A DNA stretch of 64,000 nucleotides from Amycolatopsis arida. GTDB taxonomy: Bacteria; Actinomycetota; Actinomycetes; Mycobacteriales; Pseudonocardiaceae. The stretch covers positions 62,001 through 126,000 of the forward strand of contig NZ_FOWW01000008.1 in NCBI RefSeq assembly GCF_900115565.1, in the 5' to 3' direction. Made by a program: the position numbers and the translations under genes. The notes under the pieces are model-generated. The model saw only the letters and a program-made list of their open reading frames with translations. It was not told where the DNA came from and made no database searches. This document shows positions 52,233 to 63,973 of the stretch, in pieces (position 1 is the first letter of the stretch; each line of letters starts with the position of its first letter).

Positions 52233-53354
52233 TCACGCGGCGGGGGCCGCCCTGGCGCGTTCCCAGGCCGCCTGGCTGGTGAGCGTGGCGTCGGGTCGGA
52301 GCAGGGCGGCGTCGAACGCGGCCAGCTCCGCGCCCTCGGCCACCCGGCGCGGCCAGTCGGGGTTGACGAGTGCCCCGCGGCCCAGCGCCACCAGGTCGGC
52401 GTGCCCATCGGCGAGCACCGAGCGGGACAGCCACACGTCGTGCAGGCCCCCGTTGGCGATGACCGGCAGCCCGGTGACCGCCCGCGCCAGCCGGGTGACC
52501 GTCACCCCGGTGTCCAGGGTCGCGCCGTCCACCCAGTCCCGACCCTCGCTGGCCAGGTGCAGGACGTCGACCCCGGCGCCGGCGACCATGCGGACGATCG
52601 TCTCCGCCTCGGCCGTGCCGCCCGGCCAGCGGTAGTCCACGTCGTTGACCTTGGTCTGGGACAGCCGGATGCCGACCGGGAAGTCGGGGCCGACGGCCGC
52701 GCGCACCGCTCGGACCACCCCGACGGCCAGCCGGGCCCTGCCCGCGACGTCGCCGCCGTACTCGTCGTCGCGCAGGTTCGTGTACGTGGTCAGGAACTGG
52801 TCGATGAGGTAGCCGTTGGCACCGTGAATCTCCACGGCGTCGAACCCGGCGTCCCGCGCCCGCGCGGCCGCGGCAGCGAACCCCTCCACCGCGGCCAGGA
52901 TGTCGTCCCTCGACGCGGCCCTGGGCAGCGGAAACGGGCCGTCGCCACCGCCGTAGGCGGGCATCCGAGCGCCCTTCGGCGGGATGGCCGACGGCGCGAT
53001 CGGGCGGAAGCGGTCGTGCTGGACCAGCGCCCCGGCGTGCATCAGCTGGAGCGCGATCCGGCCACCGGCCGCGTGCACGGCATCCACCACCGCCCGCCAG
53101 GCGGCGACCTGCGCGGGGGTCACGATGCCGGGCTGGTTCGGGTAGGACTGGCTGTACCGGTCGTCCGGGTAGGTGCCCTCGGTGACGACCAGGCCGAACC
53201 CACCCGCGGCGTATCGCGCGTAGTACCGGGCCATCGCTGGCGTCGGCACGCCGTCACCGCGGGTACTGACCCGCGACATGGGCGCGACCACGGCGCGGTT
53301 GGGCAGGTCGAGCCGGCCAAGCCGGACCGGTGTCAGGGCAGGATGCGTCGCCAC
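52233..53354 (-). CDS. NADH:flavin oxidoreductase, Old Yellow Enzyme family
   Basis: A 373-residue FMN barrel: LPNRAVVAPMSRVS, QLMHAGAL, AVEIHGANGYLIDQFL (His/Asn pair that binds the carbonyl of the substrate), a late arginine in VGIRLSQTKVNDVDYRW and VALGRGALVNPDWPRR for the phosphate. It reduces activated C=C bonds of enals, enones or quinones. GTG 53354 follows GAGGAGAG. Divergent from an HxlR regulator with a palindrome between them, an arrangement typical for electrophile-responsive OYE genes. Confidence 0.9.
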   Translation of the reverse strand: MATHPALTPVRLGRLDLPNRAVVAPMSRVSTRGDGVPTPAMARYYARYAAGGFGLVVTEGTYPDDRYSQSYPNQPGIVTPAQVAAWRAVVDAVHAAGGRIALQLMHAGALVQHDRFRPIAPSAIPPKGARMPAYGGGDGPFPLPRAASRDDILAAVEGFAAAAARARDAGFDAVEIHGANGYLIDQFLTTYTNLRDDEYGGDVAGRARLAVGVVRAVRAAVGPDFPVGIRLSQTKVNDVDYRWPGGTAEAETIVRMVAGAGVDVLHLASEGRDWVDGATLDTGVTVTRLARAVTGLPVIANGGLHDVWLSRSVLADGHADLVALGRGALVNPDWPRRVAEGAELAAFDAALLRPDATLTSQAAWERARAAPAA

Positions 53355-53412
53355 GCGTCTCTCCTCGATGTCGGGTGAACAGGGATCGGGCCGGCCGGCC
53401 TGGCGATAGCAT

Positions 53413-53427
53413 CCGTAGTACCTACGG
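53413..53427. promoter_or_regulatory. HxlR operator palindrome
   Basis: CCGTAG-TAC-CTACGG, perfect 6-bp arms, in the divergent OYE/HxlR promoter region. Fits control of both genes by the HxlR protein. Confidence 0.65.
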
Positions 53428-53494
53428 GAGGTGCAAGTACGGTCTTTTCTGTGCAGTAGTTCCCTCAGGTATACCGTCGAGGTCAGGAGGACGC

Positions 53495-53881
53495 GTGCGG
53501 GACGATGTGGCGAGCAAGCCCGACTACTGCGTGATCGAGGCCGCCATGGAGGTCATCGGCGGCAAGTGGAAGATGGCAATCCTGAACCACCTGCTCGGTG
53601 GCACGCTGCGCTTCGGGGAGCTGAGCAGGGCGATGCCGACGATCACGCCGCGGATGCTGACCCGCCAACTCCGCGAGCTCGAAGCCGACGGCCTCCTCCT
53701 GCGCACGATCTACCCGGAGGTGCCGCCCAGGGTCGAGTACTCGCTCACCGAGGCCGGCGCGAGCCTGCGCCCGCTCGCCACCCAGCTCGAGGAGTGGGGC
53801 CACTGGTACCGCCGGCACATCACCGAGCAGGGCTCGCCCCAGGACACCCCGGAAGGTGCGGCAGCGTCGGTGGACGCGTGA
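53495..53881 (+). CDS. HxlR family transcriptional regulator
   Basis: A 128-residue MarR-like winged-helix protein: DYCVIEAAMEVIGGKWKM with the N-terminal cysteine conserved in redox-sensing HxlR members (YodB/QorR type), FGELSRAMPTITPRMLTRQLRELE (recognition helix region) and VPPRVEYSLTEAGASLRPL. GTG 53495 follows CAGGAGG. Likely senses electrophiles or diamide stress by that cysteine and controls the divergent OYE gene. Ends 13 bp before the convergent WYL gene. Confidence 0.9.
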   Translation: MRDDVASKPDYCVIEAAMEVIGGKWKMAILNHLLGGTLRFGELSRAMPTITPRMLTRQLRELEADGLLLRTIYPEVPPRVEYSLTEAGASLRPLATQLEEWGHWYRRHITEQGSPQDTPEGAAASVDA

Positions 53882-53894
53882 CCCCGCGCCTGCG

Positions 53895-54884
53895 CTAGTC
53901 GCGGCGTGGCGGCCGGATCCCGTCGAGCGGTCGGGCCCTGGCGAACCGGACGCCCCAGTCACGGACCCGGTCGAGCAGCTCGGGCGGGTCGAGGACGTGG
54001 AAGTCGGCCTCGATCACGCCCAGGGCGATGATCGCCCACTCCAGTGACTCGACGGTCATCAGCACCCGGCAGCGTTCGCCGTCAACGTCCTCGACCCCGG
54101 CCCACCGGCCGATCCGTTCGCGGACCGACGCGGCAGGGGCGTCGACCAGCGCGGCGACCCGGAAGGGGCGGGGCAGGTTGTCCAGACCGGCCCGGACGAA
54201 CTCGGCGGCGTCGGCGGCGGGCAGCGGCCGAGGCCCGAACCGGGCACCGGTCCGGTGCGGTTCGGTGATCCGGTCGAGCCGGAAGCTGCGCCAGTCGTGC
54301 CGGGTGAGGTCGTAGGCCACCAGGTACCAGCGGCGGCTGAGGGAGACCAGTCGGTGTGGTTCGACGTGCCGGCTCGTGCGCTCGCCCTTGGCGGCCGTGT
54401 AGGAGAAGCGCAGCCGCTCGCTGTCCCGGCAGGCCAGCGTCACCGCGGTGAGCACCCCGGGATCGGCGCCCGGCGCGGCCGGGCCGCCCCAGCCGGCGGG
54501 CACGGTCATCACCCGGATCGCCTCCACCCGGCGCCGCAGCCGCGCCGGCATCACCTGCACCACCTTGGCCAGCGCACGCACCGAGGCATCGGCAATCCCC
54601 GGCCCCGCGGTCTGCGTGGCGGTCTGCAGCCCGACGACCAGGGCCACCGCCTCCTCGTCGTCGACCATCAGCGGCGGCAGCGCCGCGCCGGGGGCGAGCT
54701 GGTAGCCGCCGTCGACGCCGCGCCGCGCCTCCACCGGGTAGCCGAGCTCGCGCAGCCGGTCGATGTCTCGGCGCAGCGTTCTGGCCGAGACTCCCAGCCG
54801 CTCGGCCAGCTCGGTGCCCGGCCAGTAGCGATGCGTCTGGAGCAACGACAGCAGCCGCAGCGTCCGGGTGCTGGTATTCGCCAT
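53895..54884 (-). CDS. WYL-domain transcriptional regulator (YafY/DeoR-like)
   Basis: A 329-residue regulator: N-terminal HTH_11 (residues about 1-60; LLSLLQTHRYWPGTELAERL then VSARTLRRDIDRLRELGYPV) and a WYL ligand domain in which the signature reads R-R-W-Y-L-V-A-Y-D, followed by R-S-F-R-L-D-R-I; the C-terminal WCX extension carries VESLEWAIIALG. WYL proteins often sense nucleic-acid fragments or nucleotides. Start ATG 54884. Divergent from a DinB-family gene with an intervening dyad. Confidence 0.9.
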   Translation of the reverse strand: MANTSTRTLRLLSLLQTHRYWPGTELAERLGVSARTLRRDIDRLRELGYPVEARRGVDGGYQLAPGAALPPLMVDDEEAVALVVGLQTATQTAGPGIADASVRALAKVVQVMPARLRRRVEAIRVMTVPAGWGGPAAPGADPGVLTAVTLACRDSERLRFSYTAAKGERTSRHVEPHRLVSLSRRWYLVAYDLTRHDWRSFRLDRITEPHRTGARFGPRPLPAADAAEFVRAGLDNLPRPFRVAALVDAPAASVRERIGRWAGVEDVDGERCRVLMTVESLEWAIIALGVIEADFHVLDPPELLDRVRDWGVRFARARPLDGIRPPRRD

Positions 54885-54907
54885 CGCCGTGATTCTCGCG
54901 CAATTCA

Positions 54908-54922
54908 GGTCAGAAAGTGACC
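54908..54922. promoter_or_regulatory. Dyad in the WYL/DinB divergent promoter
   Basis: GGTCA-GAAAG-TGACC, perfect 5-bp arms, between the two start codons. Candidate WYL operator. Confidence 0.5.
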
Positions 54923-54982
54923 GCTTCGGCCCATACCGTGGCTCACGAGCCCGAGACGAGACGACGAAAGGCGGAGACTCCG

Positions 54983-55540
54983 ATGAGCGAGACCCTCACC
55001 TCTACCGAGGCGGCCGACCAGGACCAGGCCGTAACCGGCGAGCGCGCCGACGTGCTGGCGATGTTGGCCAAGCACCGGTGCTTCCTGCGCTTCACCACGA
55101 GGGAGCTGACCGACGAGCAGGCCGCGCGGCGGACCACCGTCAGCGAGCTGTGCCTCGGTGGTCTGATCAAGCATGTCACCACGACCGAGCGGAAGTGGGC
55201 GGACTTCATCCTGGAGGGCCCCTCGGCCATGGGGGACTTCGACGCCATGACCGAGGCGGAGATGACCGAGTGGGCCGACCAGTTCCGGATGTTGCCGGGT
55301 GAGACGCTGGCCGGGTTGCTCGCCGACTACGCCGAGGTGGCCCGCCGCACCGACGAGCTGGTCGCCACCCTGCCGGACCTGGACGCCACCCAACCGCTGC
55401 CGAAGGCCCCGTGGTTCGAGCCGAACGCGCGTTGGTCGGCCCGGCGGGTGCTGATGCACATCATCGCCGAGACGGCCCAGCACGCCGGCCACGCCGACAT
55501 CATCCGTGAGTCCCTCGACGGTGCGAAGAGCATGGGCTGA
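54983..55540 (+). CDS. DinB-family protein (DUF664)
   Basis: A 185-residue four-helix-bundle protein: LGGLIKHVTTTERKWADFIL (first histidine) and WSARRVLMHIIAETAQHAGHADIIRESLDG (second and third histidines of the metal site). DinB-like proteins include mycothiol- or bacillithiol-dependent transferases; this DUF664 branch is common behind WYL regulators in actinobacteria. ATG 54983 follows AAGGCGGAG. Expected target of the divergent WYL protein. Reaction unknown. Confidence 0.88.
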   Translation: MSETLTSTEAADQDQAVTGERADVLAMLAKHRCFLRFTTRELTDEQAARRTTVSELCLGGLIKHVTTTERKWADFILEGPSAMGDFDAMTEAEMTEWADQFRMLPGETLAGLLADYAEVARRTDELVATLPDLDATQPLPKAPWFEPNARWSARRVLMHIIAETAQHAGHADIIRESLDGAKSMG

Positions 55541-55560
55541 TCCACGACGTCACCAAGAAC

Positions 55561-55646
55561 CGATGGCCGACGCGAATGGCCAACGCGCTGACGCGGACGG
55601 CCAACACGACGACGTGGAGGGCCACGGTGACGGGAGCGGCGAACAC
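55561..55646 (-). repeat. 21-bp-period repeat (class GTGTTCGCC) between convergent genes
   Basis: On the minus strand units read GTGTTCGCCGCTCCCGTCACC (in two parts: GTGTTCGCCGCT, CCCGTCACC), then a shortened unit, GTGTTGGCCGTCCGCGTC..., GCGTTGGCCATTCGCGTC... with mostly 21-bp steps. Fills most of the 118 bp between the DinB and sufT genes. Confidence 0.82.
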
Positions 55647-55658
55647 GCCGCCGTGGGG

Positions 55659-56083
55659 TCAGACGGTGAAGCCGAGGGCGCGCAACTGCTCGCGGCCCTC
55701 CTCGGTGATCTTCTCCGGGCCCCACGGCGGCATCCAGACCCAGTTGATCCGGAAGTCCTTCACCAACCCGGCACCGCCCACCAGCACCGACGCGGTCTGG
55801 TCCTCGATCACGTCGGTCAACGGGCAGGCCGCCGAGGTGAGCGTCATGTCGATGGTCGCCGTGTTGTCCGGCTCGACCCGGACGTCGTAGACGAGGCCCA
55901 GGTCGACGACGTTGATGCCCAACTCGGGGTCGACCACGTCGCGCATGGCCTCCTCGACGTCCTCCACCGAGGCCACCTCCGCCGGCGCCTGCTGCTCCGG
56001 CAGGTCGGCCGCGGTGCGGCCCGCTCGGTGCTCCGGCACCTCGGTGCCGCTGTCCTCGCGCGTCGAGGTCGCGGTCTCGTCAC

Positions 56084-56087
<4 letters not shown>
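55659..56087 (-). CDS. sufT: SufT/PaaD-like Fe-S assembly factor (DUF59/MIP18)
   Basis: A 142-residue protein: about 45 acidic, variable N-terminal residues, then the DUF59 domain (VEEAMRDVVDPELGINVVDLGLVYDV, MTLTSAACPLTDVIEDQ with the conserved cysteine, W-V-W-M-P-P-W-G-P-E-K-I-T). Such proteins help mature Fe-S enzymes. Its ATG overlaps the sufU stop codon (ATGA), so it is the last gene of the suf operon. The symbol follows usage for this position; alternative name PaaD-like. Confidence 0.9.
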
Positions 56088-58682
<2,595 letters not shown>

Positions 58683-58720
58683 TGCTTCTTGTCTTCTCCT
58701 GTGTGGCGGAAAACTGGGGG

Positions 58721-59908
58721 TCAGGCTCCGACGGCCCGCAACTCGGCTTCGATCGCCGCTTCCAGGCGCTCGCGCACCTCGGGAACGTCGATCTTCATCA
58801 GGATCTCCTGGAAGAACCCGCGCACCACGAGGCGCCGGGCCTGCTCCTCCGGGACTCCCCGCGACTGCAGGTAGAACAACTGCTCGTCGTCGAACCTTCC
58901 CGTCGCGCTGGCGTGCCCGGCGCCGGCGATCTCGCCGGTCTCGATCTCCAGGTTCGGCACCGAGTCGGCACGCGCACCCGGGGTCAGCACCAGGTTCCGG
59001 TTCAGCTCGAAGGTCTCGGTGCCCTCGGCGGCGGCGCGGATCAGCACGTCGCCGATCCACACGCCGTGCGCGTCGTCGCCCTGCAGGGCGCCCTTGTAGA
59101 GCACGTTGGAGCGGCAGTTCGGCACCGCGTGGTCGACGAACAGCCGGTGCTCCTGGTGCTGGCCGGCGTCGGCGAAGTACAGGCCGAGCATGTCCACCTC
59201 GCCACCGCGGTCGGCGAACCTCGCGGTGGGCGACACGCGCACCAGGTCACCACCGAGGGTCACCACGGTGTGCTTGAGCGCGGCGTCCCGGCCCAGCTTC
59301 AGGTGCTGCTCCGACACGTGCACCGCGTCGTCGGCCCAGTCCTGCACGCTGAGCACGGTGAGCTTCGCCGAATCGCCGATGACGAACTCGACGTTGTCGG
59401 CGTAGGTGCCCGAGCCGACGTGGTCGAGCACGATCACGGCCTCGGCGAAGGGCTCGGCCCGCACCTGCAGGTGGCCGTAGGCGGTCCTCCCCTCGCCCGG
59501 CCCGGTCACCCGGATCACGCTGGGCCGGCTCGCCCTGGCCTCCTTCGGCACCGTGACGACGGTGGCCGTGGTGAAGGCGGAGTGGGCCTGCGCGGCGATC
59601 CGGTCACTGGGCACCCCCGCGGCGCCGAGCCGCTCGTCGTCGCGGGACACGGTCTCCACCCGCACCTCGGGCGCGGCGTCGGCGTCGACCTTGATCTCGC
59701 CGGTGGCGGTCGCGGAGCCGTCGTGCAGGCCCCGCAGCCGCTTCATCGGCGTGAACCGCCAGTTCTCCTCGCGGCCGCTCGGCACCTCGAACGCCTCGAC
59801 GTCGTAGGACGTGAAGCGCTCGCCGCGGGAGGTCGCCGGAACGACGGCCTCCGCGGCGGCGGCCGCGTTCGCCGCGCCAGCGCCGGTGTTGTGCTCCGTC
59901 ACCGTCAT
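58721..59908 (-). CDS. sufD: Fe-S assembly protein SufD
   Basis: A 395-residue beta-helix scaffold protein: FEVPSGREENWRFTPMKRL near the N terminus, the DHAVPNCRSNVLYKGALQGDD core, and the C-terminal GHASATGRFDDEQLFYLQSRGVPEEQARRLVVRGFF, containing the conserved histidine that takes part in cluster formation at the SufB-SufD interface. It starts 1 nt after the sufB stop, so the two are translated together. ATG 59908. Confidence 0.95.
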   Translation of the reverse strand: MTVTEHNTGAGAANAAAAAEAVVPATSRGERFTSYDVEAFEVPSGREENWRFTPMKRLRGLHDGSATATGEIKVDADAAPEVRVETVSRDDERLGAAGVPSDRIAAQAHSAFTTATVVTVPKEARASRPSVIRVTGPGEGRTAYGHLQVRAEPFAEAVIVLDHVGSGTYADNVEFVIGDSAKLTVLSVQDWADDAVHVSEQHLKLGRDAALKHTVVTLGGDLVRVSPTARFADRGGEVDMLGLYFADAGQHQEHRLFVDHAVPNCRSNVLYKGALQGDDAHGVWIGDVLIRAAAEGTETFELNRNLVLTPGARADSVPNLEIETGEIAGAGHASATGRFDDEQLFYLQSRGVPEEQARRLVVRGFFQEILMKIDVPEVRERLEAAIEAELRAVGA

Positions 59909-59909
59909 G

Positions 59910-61358
59910 TCAGCCGACGGCCCCTTCCATCTGCAGCTCGATCAGTCGGTTCAACTCCAGCGCGTACTCCATCGGCAGCTCCCTGGCGATGGGCTCGACG
60001 AACCCGCGCACCACCATCGCCATGGCCTCCTCCTCGGAGAGCCCGCGCGACATCAGGTAGAACAGTTGGTCCTCGCTGACCTTCGACACGGTCGCCTCGT
60101 GCCCCATCGACACCTCGTCGTTGCGGATGTCGACGTAGGGGTAGGTGTCCGACCGCGAGATGGTGTCGACCAGCAACGCGTCGCAGACCACGCTGGACTT
60201 GGCGTGGTGCGCCCGCTTCGCCACCCGCACGAGGCCGCGGTAGGAGGTGCGACCGCCGCCGCGGGCCACCGACTTCGACATGATCGTCGAGGAGGTGTAC
60301 GGCGCCAGGTGCTCCATCTTCGCGCCGGCGTCCTGGTGCTGGCCCTCGCCGGCGAACGCGACGGAGAGCACCTCGCCCTTGGCGTGCTCGCCCATCAGGA
60401 ACACCGACGGGTACTTCATCGTCACCTTGGAGCCGATGTTGCCGTCGATCCACTCCATGGTCGCGCCTTCCTCGGCCTTGGCGCGCTTGGTGACCAGGTT
60501 GTAGACGTTGTTCGACCAGTTCTGGATCGTCGTGTAGCGGCAGCGGGCACCCTTCTTCACGATGATCTCCACGACCGCCGAGTGCAGCGAGTCGGACTGG
60601 TAGATCGGCGCGGTGCAGCCCTCGACGTAGTGCACGTAGGCGCCCTCGTCGACGATGATCAGCGTCCGCTCGAACTGGCCCATGTTCTCCGTGTTGATCC
60701 GGAAGTAGGCCTGCAGCGGGATGTCGACGTGCACGCCCGGCGGCACGTAGATGAACGACCCGCCGGACCACACCGCGGTGTTCAGCGCGGAGAACTTGTT
60801 GTCACCGGCCGGGATCACCGAGCCGAAGTACTCCTTGAACAGCTCGGGGTGCTCCCTGAGCCCGGTGTCGGTGTCCAGGAAGAGCACGCCCTGGGACTCC
60901 AGATCCTCGCGGATCTTGTGGTAGACGACCTCGGACTCGTACTGGGCGGCGACACCGGCGATCAGGCGCTGCTTCTCCGCCTCCGGGATGCCCAGCTTGT
61001 CGTAGGTGCGCTTGATGTCCTCGGGCAGCTCGTCCCAGCTGGTCGCCTGCTTCTCGGTCGAGCGCACGAAGTACTTGATCTTGTCGAAGTCGATCCCCGA
61101 GAGATCGGCACCCCAGTTCGGCATCGGCTTGCGCTCAAACAGCTTCAGCGCCTTCAGGCGCGCCTCGCGCATCCACTCCGGCTCGGACTTCTTCGCGGAG
61201 ATGTCGCGAACGACATCCTCGTTCAGCCCCCGGCGGGCGCTGGAGCCCGCGACGTCCGAGTCGGCCCAGCCGTAGGCGTACTTGCCCAGCGAGTCGATGG
61301 TCTCTTCCTGGGACAGGGGCGCCGTGGTGGGAGTGCGCTGCTCGGCAGCGGCAGTCAT
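59910..61358 (-). CDS. sufB: Fe-S assembly protein SufB
   Basis: A 482-residue scaffold subunit of normal length: [55 protein letters not shown] (conserved Cys-Thr-Ala-Pro), [26 protein letters not shown] and [22 protein letters not shown]. No intein is present, in contrast to mycobacterial SufB. ATG 61358 overlaps the sufR stop codon (ATGA). Confidence 0.96.
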   Translation of the reverse strand: MTAAAEQRTPTTAPLSQEETIDSLGKYAYGWADSDVAGSSARRGLNEDVVRDISAKKSEPEWMREARLKALKLFERKPMPNWGADLSGIDFDKIKYFVRSTEKQATSWDELPEDIKRTYDKLGIPEAEKQRLIAGVAAQYESEVVYHKIREDLESQGVLFLDTDTGLREHPELFKEYFGSVIPAGDNKFSALNTAVWSGGSFIYVPPGVHVDIPLQAYFRINTENMGQFERTLIIVDEGAYVHYVEGCTAPIYQSDSLHSAVVEIIVKKGARCRYTTIQNWSNNVYNLVTKRAKAEEGATMEWIDGNIGSKVTMKYPSVFLMGEHAKGEVLSVAFAGEGQHQDAGAKMEHLAPYTSSTIMSKSVARGGGRTSYRGLVRVAKRAHHAKSSVVCDALLVDTISRSDTYPYVDIRNDEVSMGHEATVSKVSEDQLFYLMSRGLSEEEAMAMVVRGFVEPIARELPMEYALELNRLIELQMEGAVG

Positions 61359-62233
61359 GCGGTGTTGCCTCCATTCGCAGTTCCTGCGGTTCGCCCCTCG
61401 GCCGGCCCGGGCGGCTGCCCGTGTGCCGCCCGGTAAGGCGGTGTGCTGCCCGGCAGCGGGGCTCCCGGGCTACCCGCCGAGGAGACGGGTACGTGCGTGG
61501 TGCACGCGGCGTCGCCGCGCGCGATGGTCGCCAGCCGCTGCACGTGCGTCCCGAGCAGCTCCGCGAAGGCCTCGGTCTCGGCCTCGCACAGCTGCGGGAA
61601 CTCGGCCGCCACGTGCGCGACCGGGCAGTGGTGCTGGCACAGTTGCGCGCCCGCCGCCACGCCCGGTGCGCCGACCGCACGGGTCGACGCAGCGTAGCCC
61701 TCCCTGGTCAGGGCGGTGGCGAGGGCCTCCGCCCTGGCCGCGGCGTCGCCGGCGTTGGCGATCGCCTCCCGGTGCGGGCCGACCAGCGCGGCGACCCTGC
61801 GCTCGGCGAACGCCCGTACCGCGTCCTCCCCGACGTGCTCGGCGAGGAAGCGGATCGCGGCGACGGCGAGGTCGTCGTAGGCGTGCCCGAACCGGGCCCG
61901 GCCCGGCTCGGTGAGCAGGAAGAGCTTGGCCGGGCGACCCCGGCCGCGCGGGCCGCGCCGGGGCGCGTCCCTGGTCTCCGCCTCGCCGTCGGCCAGCAGC
62001 GTGTCCAGGTGCCGGCGCACGGCGGTGGGGCTGATGCCCAGCTCGTCGGCGACGGCCGCCGCGGTGATCGGCCCCTGCTCGAGCAGCAGCCGGGCGACCT
62101 CGTGCCGGGTGCGCCCCTCGATCGAGGACACAGCGGGAGCGGCGGGAGCCCCGACCCCGGGCACGCCGGTGCCCGCCGGAGCCGCGCCGGACGCGCCGCT
62201 CCGCTGGTGCCGGGAGGTGCCCTGGTTTTTCAC
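61355..62233 (-). CDS. sufR: SufR Fe-S cluster-sensing repressor
   Basis: A 292-residue regulator: about 45 variable residues, a DeoR/ArsR-type winged helix ([23 protein letters not shown] then [17 protein letters not shown]), and a C-terminal half with the cluster-ligand pattern [24 protein letters not shown]. It represses the suf operon when its Fe-S cluster is bound. The tail after residue 250 is proline-rich and unconserved. GTG 62233 is the only start that keeps the winged helix intact; a palindrome lies directly before it. First gene of the operon. Confidence 0.92.
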   Translation of the reverse strand: MKNQGTSRHQRSGASGAAPAGTGVPGVGAPAAPAVSSIEGRTRHEVARLLLEQGPITAAAVADELGISPTAVRRHLDTLLADGEAETRDAPRRGPRGRGRPAKLFLLTEPGRARFGHAYDDLAVAAIRFLAEHVGEDAVRAFAERRVAALVGPHREAIANAGDAAARAEALATALTREGYAASTRAVGAPGVAAGAQLCQHHCPVAHVAAEFPQLCEAETEAFAELLGTHVQRLATIARGDAACTTHVPVSSAGSPGAPLPGSTPPYRAAHGQPPGPAEGRTAGTANGGNTA

Positions 62234-62234
62234 A

Positions 62235-62246
62235 ACACAATTGTGT
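62235..62246 (-). promoter_or_regulatory. SufR operator palindrome at the suf operon start
   Basis: ACACAATTGTGT, a perfect 12-bp palindrome, ends 1 bp before the sufR GTG. No room is left for a ribosome binding site, so the transcript is probably leaderless and the palindrome covers the -10 region. Confidence 0.7.
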
Positions 62247-62316
62247 CGTATTTCGCCGGGAGGGGCAAAGATCGCCGGGATCGTGGTGACCGGACTCACG
62301 TCGACCGGCGAATCGA

Positions 62317-62322
62317 TACGCT
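62317..62322 (+). promoter_or_regulatory. -10 box of a leaderless mannosyltransferase promoter
   Basis: TACGCT ends 7 bp before the GTG at 62330; transcription would start at or next to the start codon. Confidence 0.45.
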
Positions 62323-62329
62323 CTCGGGC

Positions 62330-63973
62330 GTGGCAGCGGGCAACAGCGAGGCGGAGCGGCAGCCGGGCGCGACCGGCGACACCGTTCTCATGGCCGACAG
62401 GTCCCCGGTGCGGCCACGCCCCGCGGCGCCGCTGACCGGACAGGAGCGGCACGCCTTCACCGTGGTGCGACTGTTCGGCACGGTCGGCGCGCTCTTCCTC
62501 GCGTTCGGCTCGCTCGGCGCGGGCGCGGCGCCGGTCCGCAACCCGGTGCTCGAGCTACCGGTGCTGCGGCTGTTCGCCCGCATCCCGACCGTCTCGCTGG
62601 CCGTCGCGCTGACCGGGATGGCGATGATGGTCATCGGCTGGCTGCTGCTGGGCCGGTTCGCCCGGCCCGGCCGCGAACGGATGGCCGGCCGCGGCGACCT
62701 CTACCGCACGCTCGTGGTGTGGGCGGCGCCACTGGCGGTGATCCCCCCGCTGTTCTCCCGTGACGTCTACAGCTACCTCGCGCAGAGCGAGATCGTGCAC
62801 CGCGGGATGGACCCGTACGCGCTCGGCCCGGCCGAGGCACTCGGCATCGCCGACCCGCTCACCAGCGGCGTGTCCAACATCTGGAAGGAGACACCGGCGC
62901 CGTACGGTCCGCTCTTCCTCACCGTCGGCAGCTGGATCTCCGCGGTGACCGGCACCAACATCACCGGCGGGGTGCTGCTGCAGCGCGCGGTGGCGCTGGT
63001 CGGGTTGGTGCTCATCGTGTGGGCACTGCCCCGGCTGGCCGCCCGGTTCGGGGTGCAGCCGACCACCGCGCTGTGGCTGGGCGCGGCGAACCCGCTGGTG
63101 CTGTTCCACCTGGTCGCCGGCGCGCACAACGAGGCGCTCGGCATCGGGCTGATGATGGCCGGCCTCGAGTTGGGGATCCGCCGGCTACCGGTGCGGGTCA
63201 AGGGCGACAGCCCACCCCCGCTGGCCCGGGGAGAGATCCCGTTCATCGTGCTCGGCGCCACGGTGATCACCCTGGGCGCGATGGTCAAGATCCACGCGAT
63301 CGTGGCGCTCGGCTTCTTCGGCGTGATGATCGCTCGCCGCTGGCACGGCCGGCTGGTCGACCTGCTCCGCGCGGGCGCGCTGATGGCGGCGGTGTTCGTG
63401 GTGGTGACCGTCGCCGTCTGTGTCGGCACCGGGCTCGGCTTCGGTTGGATCGGCGCGCTCGGCACCCCCGGCGCGGTGTGGAGCCTGCTCTCCCCGGTCA
63501 GCGAGCTCGCGCAGCTCGGCGGGGTCCTCGGCATCGCGCTGGGCCTCGGCAACCACACCGCGTCGCTGATCGCGATCCTCGGCCTGCTCGGCTACGGGGT
63601 GGCCGCCGCCATCACCGTGAAGTTCCTGTGGGACAGCTTCCGCTGGCGCTACCGGCCGATGATCGGGCTCGGCGTGTCGCTGGGCGCGTTCATGATGCTG
63701 CACGTCTCGATGCAGCCGTGGTGGCTGCTGTGGGCGGTGATCCCGCTCGCCGCGGCGGCCGGCACGTCCCGGTTCCGGGTGGTGGCGACCGCGGTCAGCG
63801 CCGTGCTCGCGCTGCTCATCTCCCCCACCGGCGGCACTTTCGAGGGCCGGTCCTACGTGGTGGCGCAGGCGCACCTGGCCGCCGCCGTGGTGGTGGTGCT
63901 GGCGGTGCTGGTGGTCCACCGGGTCGCGCCGATGGTGTTCCGGCGGGAGCGGCGAGCCCCGATCGGCGGGTAG
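62330..63973 (+). CDS. mptB: Polyprenol-phosphate-mannose-dependent alpha-(1,6)-mannosyltransferase, MptB-like
   Basis: A 547-residue GT-C membrane enzyme with about 12-13 helices. The first extracytoplasmic loop holds FSRDVYSYLAQSEIVHRGMDPY with the catalytic aspartate, followed by APYGPLFLTVGSWI; later come NPLVLFHLVAGAHNEALGIG and a C-terminal block of helices. MptB/MptA extend the mannan core of lipomannan and related glycolipids in mycolata and relatives. Divergent from sufR, the same neighbourhood as in Mycobacterium (mptB beside sufR). GTG 62330 appears leaderless. Confidence 0.9.
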   Translation: MAAGNSEAERQPGATGDTVLMADRSPVRPRPAAPLTGQERHAFTVVRLFGTVGALFLAFGSLGAGAAPVRNPVLELPVLRLFARIPTVSLAVALTGMAMMVIGWLLLGRFARPGRERMAGRGDLYRTLVVWAAPLAVIPPLFSRDVYSYLAQSEIVHRGMDPYALGPAEALGIADPLTSGVSNIWKETPAPYGPLFLTVGSWISAVTGTNITGGVLLQRAVALVGLVLIVWALPRLAARFGVQPTTALWLGAANPLVLFHLVAGAHNEALGIGLMMAGLELGIRRLPVRVKGDSPPPLARGEIPFIVLGATVITLGAMVKIHAIVALGFFGVMIARRWHGRLVDLLRAGALMAAVFVVVTVAVCVGTGLGFGWIGALGTPGAVWSLLSPVSELAQLGGVLGIALGLGNHTASLIAILGLLGYGVAAAITVKFLWDSFRWRYRPMIGLGVSLGAFMMLHVSMQPWWLLWAVIPLAAAAGTSRFRVVATAVSAVLALLISPTGGTFEGRSYVVAQAHLAAAVVVVLAVLVVHRVAPMVFRRERRAPIGG

